Shown here piece after piece: positions 50,090 through 58,576 of a DNA stretch of 64,000 nucleotides. Under the pieces are notes generated by a model. It did not search any database. It had not been told where the DNA came from and saw nothing but the letters and a program-made list of their open reading frames with translations. Source of the stretch: Sanguibacter keddieii DSM 10542. Its GTDB lineage: Bacteria > Actinomycetota > Actinomycetes > Actinomycetales > Cellulomonadaceae. Both the position numbers and the translations under genes were made by a program. The stretch's first letter is position 1; the number at the start of each line of letters is the position of its first letter. The stretch covers positions 4,154,001-4,218,000 of the forward strand of contig NC_013521.1 of assembly GCF_000024925.1 (NCBI RefSeq), given 5' to 3'.

Positions 50090-52723
50090 TCACAGACGCG
50101 GGTCGACCGGCTCGGACTCGAGCGCGAGGACCGCGAACACGGCCTCGTGGACCCGCCAGAGCGGCTCGCGCGCGACCAGCCGCTCGACGGCCTCGAGCCC
50201 GAGCGCGTACTCACGGAGCGCGAGGGACCGCTTGTGCCCGAGCGACCGCGAGCGCAGCCGCTCGAGGTTCCCCGGCTCGAGGTAGTCGGGACCGTAGACG
50301 ATCCGCAGGTACTCCCGCCCGCGGACCTTGAGGCCAGGCTGGACGAGACCCTTGCGACCGCGGGTGAGGTTGGTCCAGGGCTTGACCACCATCCCCTCGC
50401 CGCCGGCGGCGGTGAGGTCTTCCCACCACTGCGTGCCCGCCTCGACCGAGGCCGGGTCGGCGGTCTCGACGACGGTGCGACGGGTCGACCGGACGAGGAC
50501 CGGGTCGGCCGCCTGCAGCCTGTCGGCGACCGAAGCGTGCCAGCCGTGATCGCGGTCGTGCCAGGACCGGCCCTCGCTCGCGAGCACCTGGAACGGTGCG
50601 ACCTGCACGCCGTCGAGCCCGTCGACGGGCCACCGGTAGCGCCGGTAGGCGTCGGTGTAGCCGTCGACGTTGGCAGCGCGGCGTCGCGTGCGGGCGAGGA
50701 GGTCGTCGACGTCGACACCGGCTGCCGCTGCCTGCTCGAGGCCGGACGTCGCGGCCGCCAGCGAGGAGCGCGCGGCCGCGCCGACGCTCGCGTACTGGTC
50801 GCGGACGAGCGCCTCGGCCTTGGCGGTCCACGGGAGCAGCTCGGCGTCGAGCAGCAACCACCCGCCGTCGAGCTCGTCCCAGAGCCCGGCCGCGGTGACG
50901 GCCGCACGGAGCCTCCCGAGGAAGGTCTCGGTGAGGGCCTCGTCGAAGAAGGACCGCCCGGTGCGGGTGTAGACGGCGCCGGTCTGCCCCGGGGCCGCAC
51001 CGAAGCGATCGGTCGCGGTCTGCTCGTCGCGGCAGACGAGCAGCACGGCACGGGACCCCATGTGCTTCTCCTGGCACACGACGGTGCCGACGCCCTCTGC
51101 GGCGTAGGCCGAGAAGGCCTCGGCCGGGTGCTCGAGCGTGTCGTCACGGTCCGACGCCGCGACGGGCGGCATGGTCGGGGGCAGGTACGGGACCCAGCGC
51201 GGGTCGAGCGCGAACCGGCTCATCACCTCGAGGGCGCCGGCCGCGTTGTCCTCGTGCACCGTGACCCGGCCGTGGTGGCCGGTCTCGACGACACGTCGCC
51301 CCAGGACGTCGGTGATGTCGAGGCCGTCGCCGGAGCGGGGTGCTGGTCCGGCCGTCCCGGCGGTGGGGAAGGGCTTGACGGGCTCGTACCAGACGCGCTC
51401 CGCGGGGACCTGCACGAGCGTCTTCTCGGGGTACCGCAGCGCCGTGAGGTTGCCGCCGAACACGCAGCCGGTGTCGACGCAGATGGTGTTGTTGACCCAC
51501 TCGGCCTCGGGCGTCGGGGTGTGCCCGTAGACGACGGTCGCCCGGCCGCGGTACTCGGTCGCCCAGGGGTAGCGGACCGGCAGGCCGTACTCGTCGGTCT
51601 CCCCCGTCGAGTCGCCGTAGAGGGCGAAGCTGCGCACACGGCCCGAGGAGCGCCCGTGGTACGCCTCCTTGAGTCCGGCGTGCGCGACGACCAGGTTCCC
51701 GTCGTCGAGCACCAGGTGGGAGACGAGGTCGTAGCACCACCGCTCGACCTGCGCCCGGAACTCCGGGGGCTCGGCGGCCAGCTGGTCGAGCGTCTCCTGG
51801 AGCCCGTGGCTGACGGTCACCTGGTGGCCGCGCAGCGCACGGACGAGCTTGTTCTCGTGGTTCCCGGGCACGGCGAGGGCGTGCCCGGCGGCGGTCATGC
51901 CCATCGCCAGGCGCAGGACGCCGGCGGCGTCCGGGCCGCGGTCGACGAGGTCCCCGAGGAAGACCACTCGACGGCCCTCGGGGTGGGAGGCGTCGACGGG
52001 GCGCCCCTGGTCGTCGCGGACCAGGTGGTAGCCGAGGGCCCCGAGCAGCGTGACGAGCTCGCCGAGGCAGCCGTGGACGTCACCGACCACGTCGAAGGGG
52101 CCGTGGTCGTCGCGGTGGTCCGTGAGCAGCCGCTCGCGGCGGACCGTCACCGTCGCGACCTCGTCGACGGAGGTGAGCACGTGCACGGCACGGAACCCCT
52201 CCTTGGCGAGGCCCTTGAGAGAGCGCCGCAGCTGGTCGCGCTGCCGGCGGACCACGTGGTCGCCGAAGGACCTGTCGCCCCGCGCCCGGTTCCGCTCGAG
52301 GCTCACGGCGTCGGGGACGTCGAGGACGATCGCGACAGGGAGCACGTCGTGCGCGCGGGCGAGCTCGACGACGGCCTTGCGGGCGTCGCGCGTGACGTTG
52401 GTGGCGTCGACGACGGTCAGCCGCCCGGCAGCCAGGCGCTTGCCGACGATGGTGCCCAGCACCTCGAAGGCGTCCGCGGTGGCCGACTGGTCGTTCTCGT
52501 CGTCGGAGACCAGGCCACGGCACATGTCGCTGGAGACCACCTCGTAGCGCCCGAAGTGCTCCGCGGCGAAGGTCGACTTGCCCGACCCCGAGGCGCCGAC
52601 GAGCGCGACGAGCGACAGCTCGGGGATGCCGAGGACCCGCGAGGCCCTCGGGGACGTCGCGGACGTCGCGGACGTCGCGGACGTCGGACCAGCCACCTGG
52701 TCCGCTGCTGCCTCGTCGCTCAT
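50090..52723 (-). CDS. pnkp: Polynucleotide kinase-phosphatase-ligase (bacterial Pnkp)
   Basis: 877 residues, close to the ~870 of characterised bacterial Pnkp. N-terminal 5'-OH kinase: Walker A GASGSGKST (43-51). The central metallophosphatase has GDVHG (214-218), GDLVDRG (257-263) and GNHE (287-290), for 2',3'-cyclic and 3' phosphate removal. The C-terminal ligase/adenylyltransferase has QEKHMGSR with nucleotidyl-Lys553 and later KPWTN and KVRG. Bacterial Pnkp needs Hen1 to complete ligation, and ATG 52723 overlaps the hen1 stop. It heals and seals RNA cut by ribotoxins. A 9-bp repeat near the N-terminus encodes (Ala-Thr-Ser)n. Confidence 0.95.
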   Translation of the reverse strand: MSDEAAADQVAGPTSATSATSATSPRASRVLGIPELSLVALVGASGSGKSTFAAEHFGRYEVVSSDMCRGLVSDDENDQSATADAFEVLGTIVGKRLAAGRLTVVDATNVTRDARKAVVELARAHDVLPVAIVLDVPDAVSLERNRARGDRSFGDHVVRRQRDQLRRSLKGLAKEGFRAVHVLTSVDEVATVTVRRERLLTDHRDDHGPFDVVGDVHGCLGELVTLLGALGYHLVRDDQGRPVDASHPEGRRVVFLGDLVDRGPDAAGVLRLAMGMTAAGHALAVPGNHENKLVRALRGHQVTVSHGLQETLDQLAAEPPEFRAQVERWCYDLVSHLVLDDGNLVVAHAGLKEAYHGRSSGRVRSFALYGDSTGETDEYGLPVRYPWATEYRGRATVVYGHTPTPEAEWVNNTICVDTGCVFGGNLTALRYPEKTLVQVPAERVWYEPVKPFPTAGTAGPAPRSGDGLDITDVLGRRVVETGHHGRVTVHEDNAAGALEVMSRFALDPRWVPYLPPTMPPVAASDRDDTLEHPAEAFSAYAAEGVGTVVCQEKHMGSRAVLLVCRDEQTATDRFGAAPGQTGAVYTRTGRSFFDEALTETFLGRLRAAVTAAGLWDELDGGWLLLDAELLPWTAKAEALVRDQYASVGAAARSSLAAATSGLEQAAAAGVDVDDLLARTRRRAANVDGYTDAYRRYRWPVDGLDGVQVAPFQVLASEGRSWHDRDHGWHASVADRLQAADPVLVRSTRRTVVETADPASVEAGTQWWEDLTAAGGEGMVVKPWTNLTRGRKGLVQPGLKVRGREYLRIVYGPDYLEPGNLERLRSRSLGHKRSLALREYALGLEAVERLVAREPLWRVHEAVFAVLALESEPVDPRL
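52653..52688 (-). repeat. Four 9-bp tandem repeats near the pnkp start
   Basis: GACGTCGCG repeats at 52653, 52662, 52671 and 52680 (last unit imperfect). They encode a Thr-Ser-Ala run in residues 14-24, ahead of the kinase domain. Confidence 0.85.
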
Positions 52724-54294
52724 CGCTGCGTCCCCTCGCTGCTGGTGGTGCTGGTGGTGCTCGTGGCGGTGGTGCTGGCCGTGCTCGGGTCGGTGGCGCT
52801 CGGCCCGGCGGTGCTGCTGCTCGGGCTGGCGGTGCTGCTCCTGCGGCTGAAGACCGCCATCTGCGTCGGGGGCCCGACCTCGGGGTCGTCCTCGCCCACC
52901 GGCACGTACCGCACCGTGTAGCCGTAGCGCTCCCCCACCTGCTCGGCCCAGTCCGCCAGCTCGGCACGCGTCCACTCGAACCGGTGGTCCGGGTGCCGGA
53001 ACCCGCCGCCCGCGAGCGCGGGGTACCGGACGTTGTGCTCGGCGTTCGGCGTGGTCACGAGCACGTGCCGCGGCGCCGCGTGCTCGAAGACCGTGCGCTC
53101 GAGGGCTGGCAGGCGGGGGAGGTCGAGGTGCTCGACCACCTCGGAGAGCACCACGGCGTCGTGCCCCGCGAACCTGTCGTCGCGGTAGGTGACAGAGGAC
53201 TGCAGCAGCCCGAGCCGGGCCCGCTGGGCGTCGGGCATCCGGTCGAGACCGAGCCGTCTCTCGGCCCTCGCGAGCTCACGGTGGGAGACGTCGACCCCGA
53301 GGACCGACGTGTAGCGCGGATCGTGCAGGAGCTCACGGAGCAGCGCGCCCTCCCCGCACCCGAGGTCGACGACGGTCGTCGCGCCGAGCGTCTCGAGCTC
53401 GGCGAGCAGCGCCTCGCGCCGCACGCGCGCGAGCGACGGCGGGCGGGGCACGGAGCCCTCGGGGTCGTCGGCGGCCCCGGCTCTCTCGGCGCCCTCGGTG
53501 CGTCCAGCACCTTCGAGGGCGGCGGTCTCGGGGTCGAGACGGCCGACCGCGTCGGCGACGAGGTCGCGCTGGTGGGCGAGGTAGCGGGTGGTGATGGTCT
53601 CCTGCTCGGGGTGCGTGCCGAGCCATTCGCCGGCGGCGCGCAGCAGCTTGTCGACCTCGGTGTCGTCGACCCAGTAGTGCTTGGCGTCGTCGAGGACGGG
53701 CAGCAGGACGTAGAGGTGCGAGAGCGCACGCTGCACGGTGGTCGTGCCCGTGAGGGTCAGGTCGACGTAGCGCGAGTCTCCCCAGGCGGGCACCTGCTCG
53801 TCGAGGGGCAGGGCGCGGGCGTCGACCGTCCAGCCGAGGGGCTCGAAGAGGCGTCGGACCAGGTCGGCGCCGCCACGGCTGGGGAGCGCCGGGACGTGCA
53901 GGGTGAGCGGGACCTCCTGACCGACGAGCTCGGGGCGGGCGGTGCACACGCCGTTGAGGGCGGAGCGGAACACCCGGCCGAGGGCGACCGCGACGAGGGA
54001 CGACGCCGCGTACGGGCGGTCGTTGACGTACTGGCCCAGCGCGAAGGAGTCCTTGCCGAGCTTCTTGCCGCGCACGAGACCGACGGGGTCGACCTCGAGG
54101 AGCAGCGCGACCGTGCACCGCGCGGCGGTGGCCTCGGGGTAGAAGACGTGCGCCCGACCGACCGGCAGGTCGAGCTCTTGGGCGCGTGCCGGATGCTTGT
54201 GCAGCACGAAGCCCAGGTCAGAGGCGTCGCCGAAGGTACCGGCAGACGAGCCGTCAGTCGTGCCGGTCGAGGTGGTGCCGAGCGTCAGGTACAC
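52720..54294 (-). CDS. hen1: Bacterial Hen1: RNA 3'-terminal ribose 2'-O-methyltransferase
   Basis: 524 residues. The N-terminal ~250 residues form the Pnkp-activating domain (YLTLGTTS start, SDLGFVLHKHPAR, YPEATAARCTVALLLEVDPVGLVRG, YVNDRPYAASSLVAVALGRVF). The C-terminal methyltransferase has SAM motif VVDLGCGEGALL (310-316) and the metal site E385-V-V-E388-H389 with TTPNAEHN and HPDHRFEW. It methylates the 2'-O at the cut site before sealing, making repaired RNA resistant to recutting. The last ~40 residues are a Ser/Thr-rich tail. GTG 54294 gives the family start. It lies 63 bp downstream of the HEPN gene. Confidence 0.95.
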   Translation of the reverse strand: MYLTLGTTSTGTTDGSSAGTFGDASDLGFVLHKHPARAQELDLPVGRAHVFYPEATAARCTVALLLEVDPVGLVRGKKLGKDSFALGQYVNDRPYAASSLVAVALGRVFRSALNGVCTARPELVGQEVPLTLHVPALPSRGGADLVRRLFEPLGWTVDARALPLDEQVPAWGDSRYVDLTLTGTTTVQRALSHLYVLLPVLDDAKHYWVDDTEVDKLLRAAGEWLGTHPEQETITTRYLAHQRDLVADAVGRLDPETAALEGAGRTEGAERAGAADDPEGSVPRPPSLARVRREALLAELETLGATTVVDLGCGEGALLRELLHDPRYTSVLGVDVSHRELARAERRLGLDRMPDAQRARLGLLQSSVTYRDDRFAGHDAVVLSEVVEHLDLPRLPALERTVFEHAAPRHVLVTTPNAEHNVRYPALAGGGFRHPDHRFEWTRAELADWAEQVGERYGYTVRYVPVGEDDPEVGPPTQMAVFSRRSSTASPSSSTAGPSATDPSTASTTATSTTSTTSSEGTQR

Positions 54295-54357
54295 CTAGGC
54301 ATCGTGCCAGACGTGACGCGGGACACGCTCGAGACCGGACGTCGGTCGGCCGGTCCG

Positions 54358-54747
54358 TCACCCTCTCATCCCGGCGAGGAGGGCGTTCATCGCCCGCTCC
54401 GCCGAGGTCAGCTGACGGGCCTGGACAGGGTTGGCAGAGTAGCCGGCCTTCGTCTTCATGCTCAGCAGCGTGGCGAGTGCTCGGGAGAGCTCGCGCGACA
54501 CCTTCGCGAGCGCGTCGACAGCGTCGGCGTGGCTCGCGCCCTTGCTGTACCTGCCTGTCTTGCGCATGAGGATCACGTCGGCGGCTGCGATGCCGGAGTG
54601 GACGCAGAGCGTCACGAAGGCGTCGTCGAGAGAGTCGTCTCCGTCACCGAGGTCGCGGACGATCTCTGCAGCCACCCGGAACTGCTCGGCCTTCGAGCTG
54701 CGGCCGGCGACCTCCGCAGCCGTCGCGACGGTGTCACGGGGTGCCAC
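54358..54747 (-). CDS. HEPN-domain protein, probable toxin of an MNT-HEPN system
   Basis: 129 residues, all helical. LCVHSGIAAADVILMRKTGRYSKGASHADAVDAL contains R66-x6-H73, the HEPN RNase motif. GTG 54747 overlaps the MNT stop by 14 bp and has GGGAGA upstream. In known MNT-HEPN (type VII) pairs the HEPN protein cuts RNA, often tRNA, and the MNT adds AMP to silence it. The gene lies just upstream of Hen1-Pnkp, which repair such cuts. Toxicity itself is not visible in sequence, and related HEPN proteins exist outside TA pairs. Confidence 0.82.
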   Translation of the reverse strand: MAPRDTVATAAEVAGRSSKAEQFRVAAEIVRDLGDGDDSLDDAFVTLCVHSGIAAADVILMRKTGRYSKGASHADAVDALAKVSRELSRALATLLSMKTKAGYSANPVQARQLTSAERAMNALLAGMRG

Positions 54748-55384
54748 GCCGTCTCCCTGGTCGCTGGAGCCGGACGAGCCAGGTCGGGGGCCCCGCGAAG
54801 ACGAGACCGTCGCGGACCACCTCACCGAGCACCAGGTCGTCCGGGTGCTCGACGACCTCTGCCTCGTCGAGCTCCAGCACCTCGGCGCGGTTCCCCGTCC
54901 ACCGTCGCACCTGTCCGGAGAGCGAGGCGACCTGGTCGCCCCACACCTGGTCGTCGACCTCGCCGGGGCGCACGAGGAAGATGTCGATGTCGCTGTCCCC
55001 TGTCATCTGCCCTCGGGCAGCAGAGCCGAAGAGCGCGCCGAACACCGGCGGCGCGCCCCAGGAACGCGTCGTCTCCTCGAGGCGCCCGACGAGGCTCGAG
55101 CGCAGGTTGACGAGTGCCAGGATCGCGGGCGCGGCGAGGTGCTCGTCGTTGAACCTGTAGGCCCCGACGCCGGCGACCGTCTCGCGGTCCACGGTGCCCT
55201 CGGCGACGAGCCGGTTGAGGACCTTTCGGATCCCGGTGAGCGAACCCTTGGAGGTTCCCCCCAGGCGCATCAGTCTCTCTACCTGCCCGGTCGTGAACGT
55301 CACCTGAGGTGCGCTGGCCAGAGCTACGAGGACGTCCCCGTCGAGCGTCGGTGTCACTGTCGCCAGAGGGTGCTGGGTCCGCAT
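54734..55384 (-). CDS. Winged-helix plus nucleotidyltransferase (MNT) protein, probable antitoxin
   Basis: 216 residues. Residues ~15-80 form a winged-helix DNA-binding domain (TFTTGQVERLMRLGGTSKGSLTGIRKVLNRLVAEGTV). The nucleotidyltransferase core follows: G120-S121 and D132-x-D134 in GSAARGQMTGDSDIDIFLV, the G-S-x10-D-x-D motif. It would AMPylate the HEPN partner and use its own DNA-binding domain for autoregulation; the fused DNA-binding domain makes it larger than minimal MntA. ATG 55384 has GGAGGT upstream. A perfect 22-bp inverted repeat lies over its -10. Confidence 0.85.
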   Translation of the reverse strand: MRTQHPLATVTPTLDGDVLVALASAPQVTFTTGQVERLMRLGGTSKGSLTGIRKVLNRLVAEGTVDRETVAGVGAYRFNDEHLAAPAILALVNLRSSLVGRLEETTRSWGAPPVFGALFGSAARGQMTGDSDIDIFLVRPGEVDDQVWGDQVASLSGQVRRWTGNRAEVLELDEAEVVEHPDDLVLGEVVRDGLVFAGPPTWLVRLQRPGRRRGTP

Positions 55385-55409
55385 CCTGACCTCCCTCCGG
55401 GCCGGTGAA

Positions 55410-55434
55410 ACTATAGTGTCACCACTGACACTAT
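55410..55434 (-). promoter_or_regulatory. Promoter and 22-bp operator of the MNT-HEPN operon
   Basis: ATAGTGTCA (55413-55421) and TGACACTAT (55426-55434) are perfect 9-bp inverted arms around 4 bp. The minus-strand -10 TATAGT (55415-55410) overlaps one arm. It is AT-rich against the local GC and abuts the esterase stop. The winged-helix MNT is the likely binder. Confidence 0.75.
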
Positions 55435-56211
55435 CTAACGCAGTGGCAGCCACGCCAGGACGTCCTGGATGGTGGCGTCCCACAGGCCCCAGCTGTGGTC
55501 CCCCGGACGCAGGTCGACCGTGAGCGGGACGTCGTGCCGGGCTGCGGTGTCACGGAAGTCGAGGTTGGCCTGCAGCAGGAAGTCCTCGGTGCCGCACATC
55601 TGGTAGAGCGCGGGCAGGGTCGCGGGGTCGACCGTGCTCAGCAGGTGCAGCAGGTCGGAGTCGCTCCCCCGCACCGAGGTGTCCCCGTAGACCTTCCGCA
55701 GGACCTCGAAGCCCTCGCCGCGCTCCAGGACCGCCTCGTGGAGGGACGCGACGTCGAGCGCCCCGGAGAGGCTGGCCGCGGCGGCGATCTCGTGAGGCTT
55801 GCGGAGCGCCCACTGGAACGCGCCGTAGCCACCCATCGACAGCCCGGCGACGAAGGTGTCCTCGCGGCGGTCCGACAGGTGGAAGAACGAGCGCGCCAAC
55901 GACGGGAGCTCCTCGGTGAGGAAGGTCCAGTAGCGGTCGCCGTACACCTCGTCGGAGTAGAAGCTCTTGGCCACCTGCGGCATGACCACGGCGATCCCGA
56001 GCTCGGTGGCGTAGCGCTCGACGGACGTACGGCGCGACCACGTCGTCGCGTCGTCGCTCAGGCCGTGCAGCAGATAGAGGGTCGGCGTCGCGCCAGCGCG
56101 CTCGGCGCCCTCCATCCCGATCTGCGCGTGGGTCCGCTGCGGCAGCACCACCGTCATGGTGGTGCTCAGGCCGAGCACGTCGGAGAAGAAGTCACAGGTC
56201 ACGAGAGCCAT
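55435..56211 (-). CDS. Esterase family protein (alpha/beta hydrolase, esterase D/FrmB type)
   Basis: 258 residues. LYLLHGLSDDATTW gives the oxyanion region, and nucleophile Ser is in VAGLSMGGYGAF. Late Asp (CGTEDFLLQ) and His (RPGDHSWGLWD) complete the triad. Relatives include S-formylglutathione hydrolases and antigen-85-like esterases; the exact ester is unknown. No signal peptide. TAGGCT (56224-56219) lies 7 nt before ATG 56211, so leaderless. Its stop directly abuts the MNT operator. Confidence 0.9.
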   Translation of the reverse strand: MALVTCDFFSDVLGLSTTMTVVLPQRTHAQIGMEGAERAGATPTLYLLHGLSDDATTWSRRTSVERYATELGIAVVMPQVAKSFYSDEVYGDRYWTFLTEELPSLARSFFHLSDRREDTFVAGLSMGGYGAFQWALRKPHEIAAAASLSGALDVASLHEAVLERGEGFEVLRKVYGDTSVRGSDSDLLHLLSTVDPATLPALYQMCGTEDFLLQANLDFRDTAARHDVPLTVDLRPGDHSWGLWDATIQDVLAWLPLR

Positions 56212-56218
56212 GCAGGAC

Positions 56219-56224
56219 AGCCTA
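56219..56224 (-). promoter_or_regulatory. Leaderless -10 box for the esterase gene
   Basis: TAGGCT on the minus strand, 7 nt before ATG 56211. Confidence 0.45.
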
Positions 56225-56325
56225 GGGCGCGGGACGGGGCGGCACGCGCTGTCCACAGGGGTGCGCTGTCCGCAGGGGTGGTCTGACCCGCGTACCGGTC
56301 TCGCCTGACGGTCCCCGCCTGGCCG

Positions 56326-57168
56326 TCAGACCTCTGCGGGCGCCCAGCCGTCGGGCGGCAGCAGCAGGTGCCGTGACCCCTGCGTCGCAGTCCATCGCAG
56401 GGCGCGGGAGACCGCGTCGGCGGCGGAGCGCGCCGCGTCGGCCAGGGTCGCGCCGGTGGCCAGCGCCGCGGTCAGGGCGCCGTTGAAGAGGTCACCGGTC
56501 CCGTTCGGGGCGTCGGACTCCTTGATCGAGGGCACCCGGGTGACGGTGTCCCGCTCGACCACGACCGTCTCGATGACGCCGGGCTCGGTGTCGACGAGGT
56601 AGCACCCGGTGACCACCACGCCGAGCTGCGTAGGACCGAGCAGGGTGCGGGCGGCAGCGGCGAGGTCGTCGACGGACCCTGCGCCCGGGGCGTCGACAGG
56701 ACGCTCCGTCACGAGCAGCCCGAGCTCGAACTGGTTCGGGGTGAGGACGTGCGCCCGGCGCACGAGCTCGTCGCGGAGCACCTCGACCACTCCCGGCGCC
56801 ACGAAGACGCCCGACCCCGTGTCGCCCATGACGGGGTCGCAGACGTAGAGGATGCCCGGGCCCGCCACGAGCGCGCGGTCGACGAAGGCGGCGACAGCCT
56901 CACCGGTCTCCCGGGAGCCGAGGTACCCGCTGACCACGCACACGGTGTCGTCGAGGACGCCGTGCTCCTCGAGGCCGAGAAGCAGGTCGGCGACGAGAGT
57001 CGGGTCCGTGACACGACCGCGGAAGCGGCCGTGGCCGGGGTGGTTGGAGAACAGGACCGTCGGGACGGCGAGGACCGTGAGACCCGCGGCCTGCATCTGC
57101 GGCACGGCCGCCGCGTTGCCGACGTGCCCGGCGACCACCTGGCTCTGGATCGAGACGACAGTGCTCAC
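56326..57168 (-). CDS. pdxY: Pyridoxal kinase
   Basis: 280 residues, ribokinase superfamily. Starts with STVVSIQSQVVAGHVGNAAAVPQMQAAG, the PdxK/PdxY signature, with PTVLFSNHPGH next. CDPVMGDTGSGVFV and LTPNQFELGLL follow, and the catalytic anion-hole segment is APNGTGDLFNGALTAAL with the base Asp. It phosphorylates pyridoxal to PLP in the salvage path. GTG 57168 has GGGAG upstream and lies 20 bp after the aminopeptidase stop, so the two are probably co-transcribed. Confidence 0.93.
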   Translation of the reverse strand: MSTVVSIQSQVVAGHVGNAAAVPQMQAAGLTVLAVPTVLFSNHPGHGRFRGRVTDPTLVADLLLGLEEHGVLDDTVCVVSGYLGSRETGEAVAAFVDRALVAGPGILYVCDPVMGDTGSGVFVAPGVVEVLRDELVRRAHVLTPNQFELGLLVTERPVDAPGAGSVDDLAAAARTLLGPTQLGVVVTGCYLVDTEPGVIETVVVERDTVTRVPSIKESDAPNGTGDLFNGALTAALATGATLADAARSAADAVSRALRWTATQGSRHLLLPPDGWAPAEV

Positions 57169-57188
57169 TGGTGTGCTCCCCGTCGCCC

Positions 57189-58463
57189 TCAGCCGGCGAA
57201 GAACGCGCCGACGGCCGCCGCAAGACCGTGCAGGTCGTCGACGTGCGCGAGCTCGCGGGCGGAGTGCATCGACAGCAGCGGCACGCCGACGTCGACGGTC
57301 CGGATCCCGAGGCGGGTGGCCGTGAGCGGCCCGATGGTCGAGCCGCAGGGGACCGTGTTGTTCGAGACGAACTCCTGGTACGGGACGCCGGCCGCTGCGC
57401 AGGCGCCAGCCCAGAGGGCAGCGCCGTGCGCGTCGGTGGCGTAGCGCTGGTTGGCGTTGATCTTGAGCAGCGGTCCGCGGCCCGCGACGGGCTGGTTCGT
57501 CGGGTCGTGCTTCTCGGGGTAGTTCGGGTGCACCGAGTGCCCTGCGTCCGCAGAGAGGCACCACGAGCCGGCGTAGGCCTGCAGACGCTGCGAGGCGCTC
57601 GCGCCGAGCGTCGCGCCGACGCGGGTGAGCACGTCGTCGAGGAACGGGCCGGAGGCACCCGAGCGGGTCTCCGAGCCGAGCTCCTCGTGGTCGAAGGCCG
57701 CCAGGACGCTCACGTGGTCCGGGCTCGGCTCCGAGGCCGCGCCCAGCAGCGCGTGCAGGCCTGCGAAGACCGACGTGAGGTTGTCCATGCGGCCGGCCGC
57801 GAAGAGCGCGTCGTCGAGACCGAAGCGTGCCGGCGCCGCGGTGTCGGCGGTGAGGACGTCGTACCCGGCGACGTCGTCGCCGCTGAGCCCGGCCAGCCCG
57901 GCGAGGTGCCCGAGGAGGTCGGCCTGCGACCGGTCACCTACGCCGTAGACGGGGGCGGTGTGCCGCTGGCGGTCGAGCGTGAGCCCGCTGTTGGCCTCGC
58001 GGTCGAGGTGGATGGCGAGCTGCGGGATGCGCAGGAACGGGCCGGTGCGGACCAGGACCTCGCGGCCGTCGGTCGTGACCAGACGCCCGGCGAGCTCGAG
58101 CTCGCGGTCGAGCCAGGAGTTGAGCAGCGGTCCACCGTAGACCTCGACGCCGGCCTGGAGCCAGCCGTGCGACCCGGTGGTCGGCTTCGGCTTGAGCTTG
58201 AAGCCGGGCGAGTCCGTGTGCGCCCCGAGGACGCGGAAGGGAGTGGTCGGTCCAGCGGTCGCGGGGGCGACCCACGCGATGATCGCGCCGTCACGGACGA
58301 CGTACCCGCGCTGCGTGGGGGTCGACCACTCCGCTGCCTCGTCGAGGCGTGCGAAGCCCGCGTCGTCCAGCTGCCGGGCCGCCTCGGCGGCGGTGTGGTA
58401 CGAGGACGGGCTGGCCGAGATGAACCGGGCGAGGTCTGCGACGTAGTCGGATGCGGTCTGCAT
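57189..58463 (-). CDS. M18 family aminopeptidase
   Basis: 424 residues. Metal ligands and motifs of M18 enzymes: GAHTDSPGFKLKPKP (first His-Asp), GRMDNLTSVFAG (bridging Asp), AAFDHEELGSETRSGA (Glu-Glu), SADAGHSVHPNYPEKHDP and PLLSMHSARELA (last His). It removes N-terminal acidic or neutral residues from peptides as a large cytosolic dodecamer. ATG 58463 gives the family start (DYVADLARFISASPSSYHT). It is likely in an operon with pdxY; a strong hairpin separates it from the GlsB-type gene upstream. Confidence 0.95.
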   Translation of the reverse strand: MQTASDYVADLARFISASPSSYHTAAEAARQLDDAGFARLDEAAEWSTPTQRGYVVRDGAIIAWVAPATAGPTTPFRVLGAHTDSPGFKLKPKPTTGSHGWLQAGVEVYGGPLLNSWLDRELELAGRLVTTDGREVLVRTGPFLRIPQLAIHLDREANSGLTLDRQRHTAPVYGVGDRSQADLLGHLAGLAGLSGDDVAGYDVLTADTAAPARFGLDDALFAAGRMDNLTSVFAGLHALLGAASEPSPDHVSVLAAFDHEELGSETRSGASGPFLDDVLTRVGATLGASASQRLQAYAGSWCLSADAGHSVHPNYPEKHDPTNQPVAGRGPLLKINANQRYATDAHGAALWAGACAAAGVPYQEFVSNNTVPCGSTIGPLTATRLGIRTVDVGVPLLSMHSARELAHVDDLHGLAAAVGAFFAG

Positions 58464-58510
58464 CCGACCATCACACCACAGGCCGGGAGGGCTCTACGCC
58501 CACCCGGACG

Positions 58511-58547
58511 CACAGGAGGGCCCCGCCGACGGCGGGGCCCTCCTGTG
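58511..58547 (-). terminator. Strong hairpin after the GlsB-type gene
   Basis: 17-bp perfect stem, 58511-58527 (CACAGGAGGGCCCCGCC) with 58531-58547, and a 3-nt GAC loop. No T-run. Confidence 0.75.
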
Positions 58548-58576
58548 ACAGACGGCAGAGCGTCAGACGCTGTGCG

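Noticed and set aside
49874-52921. 1015-codon plus-strand open frame opposite pnkp
   Set aside because: It is the antisense of Pnkp, whose kinase, phosphatase and ligase motifs are unmistakable on the minus strand.
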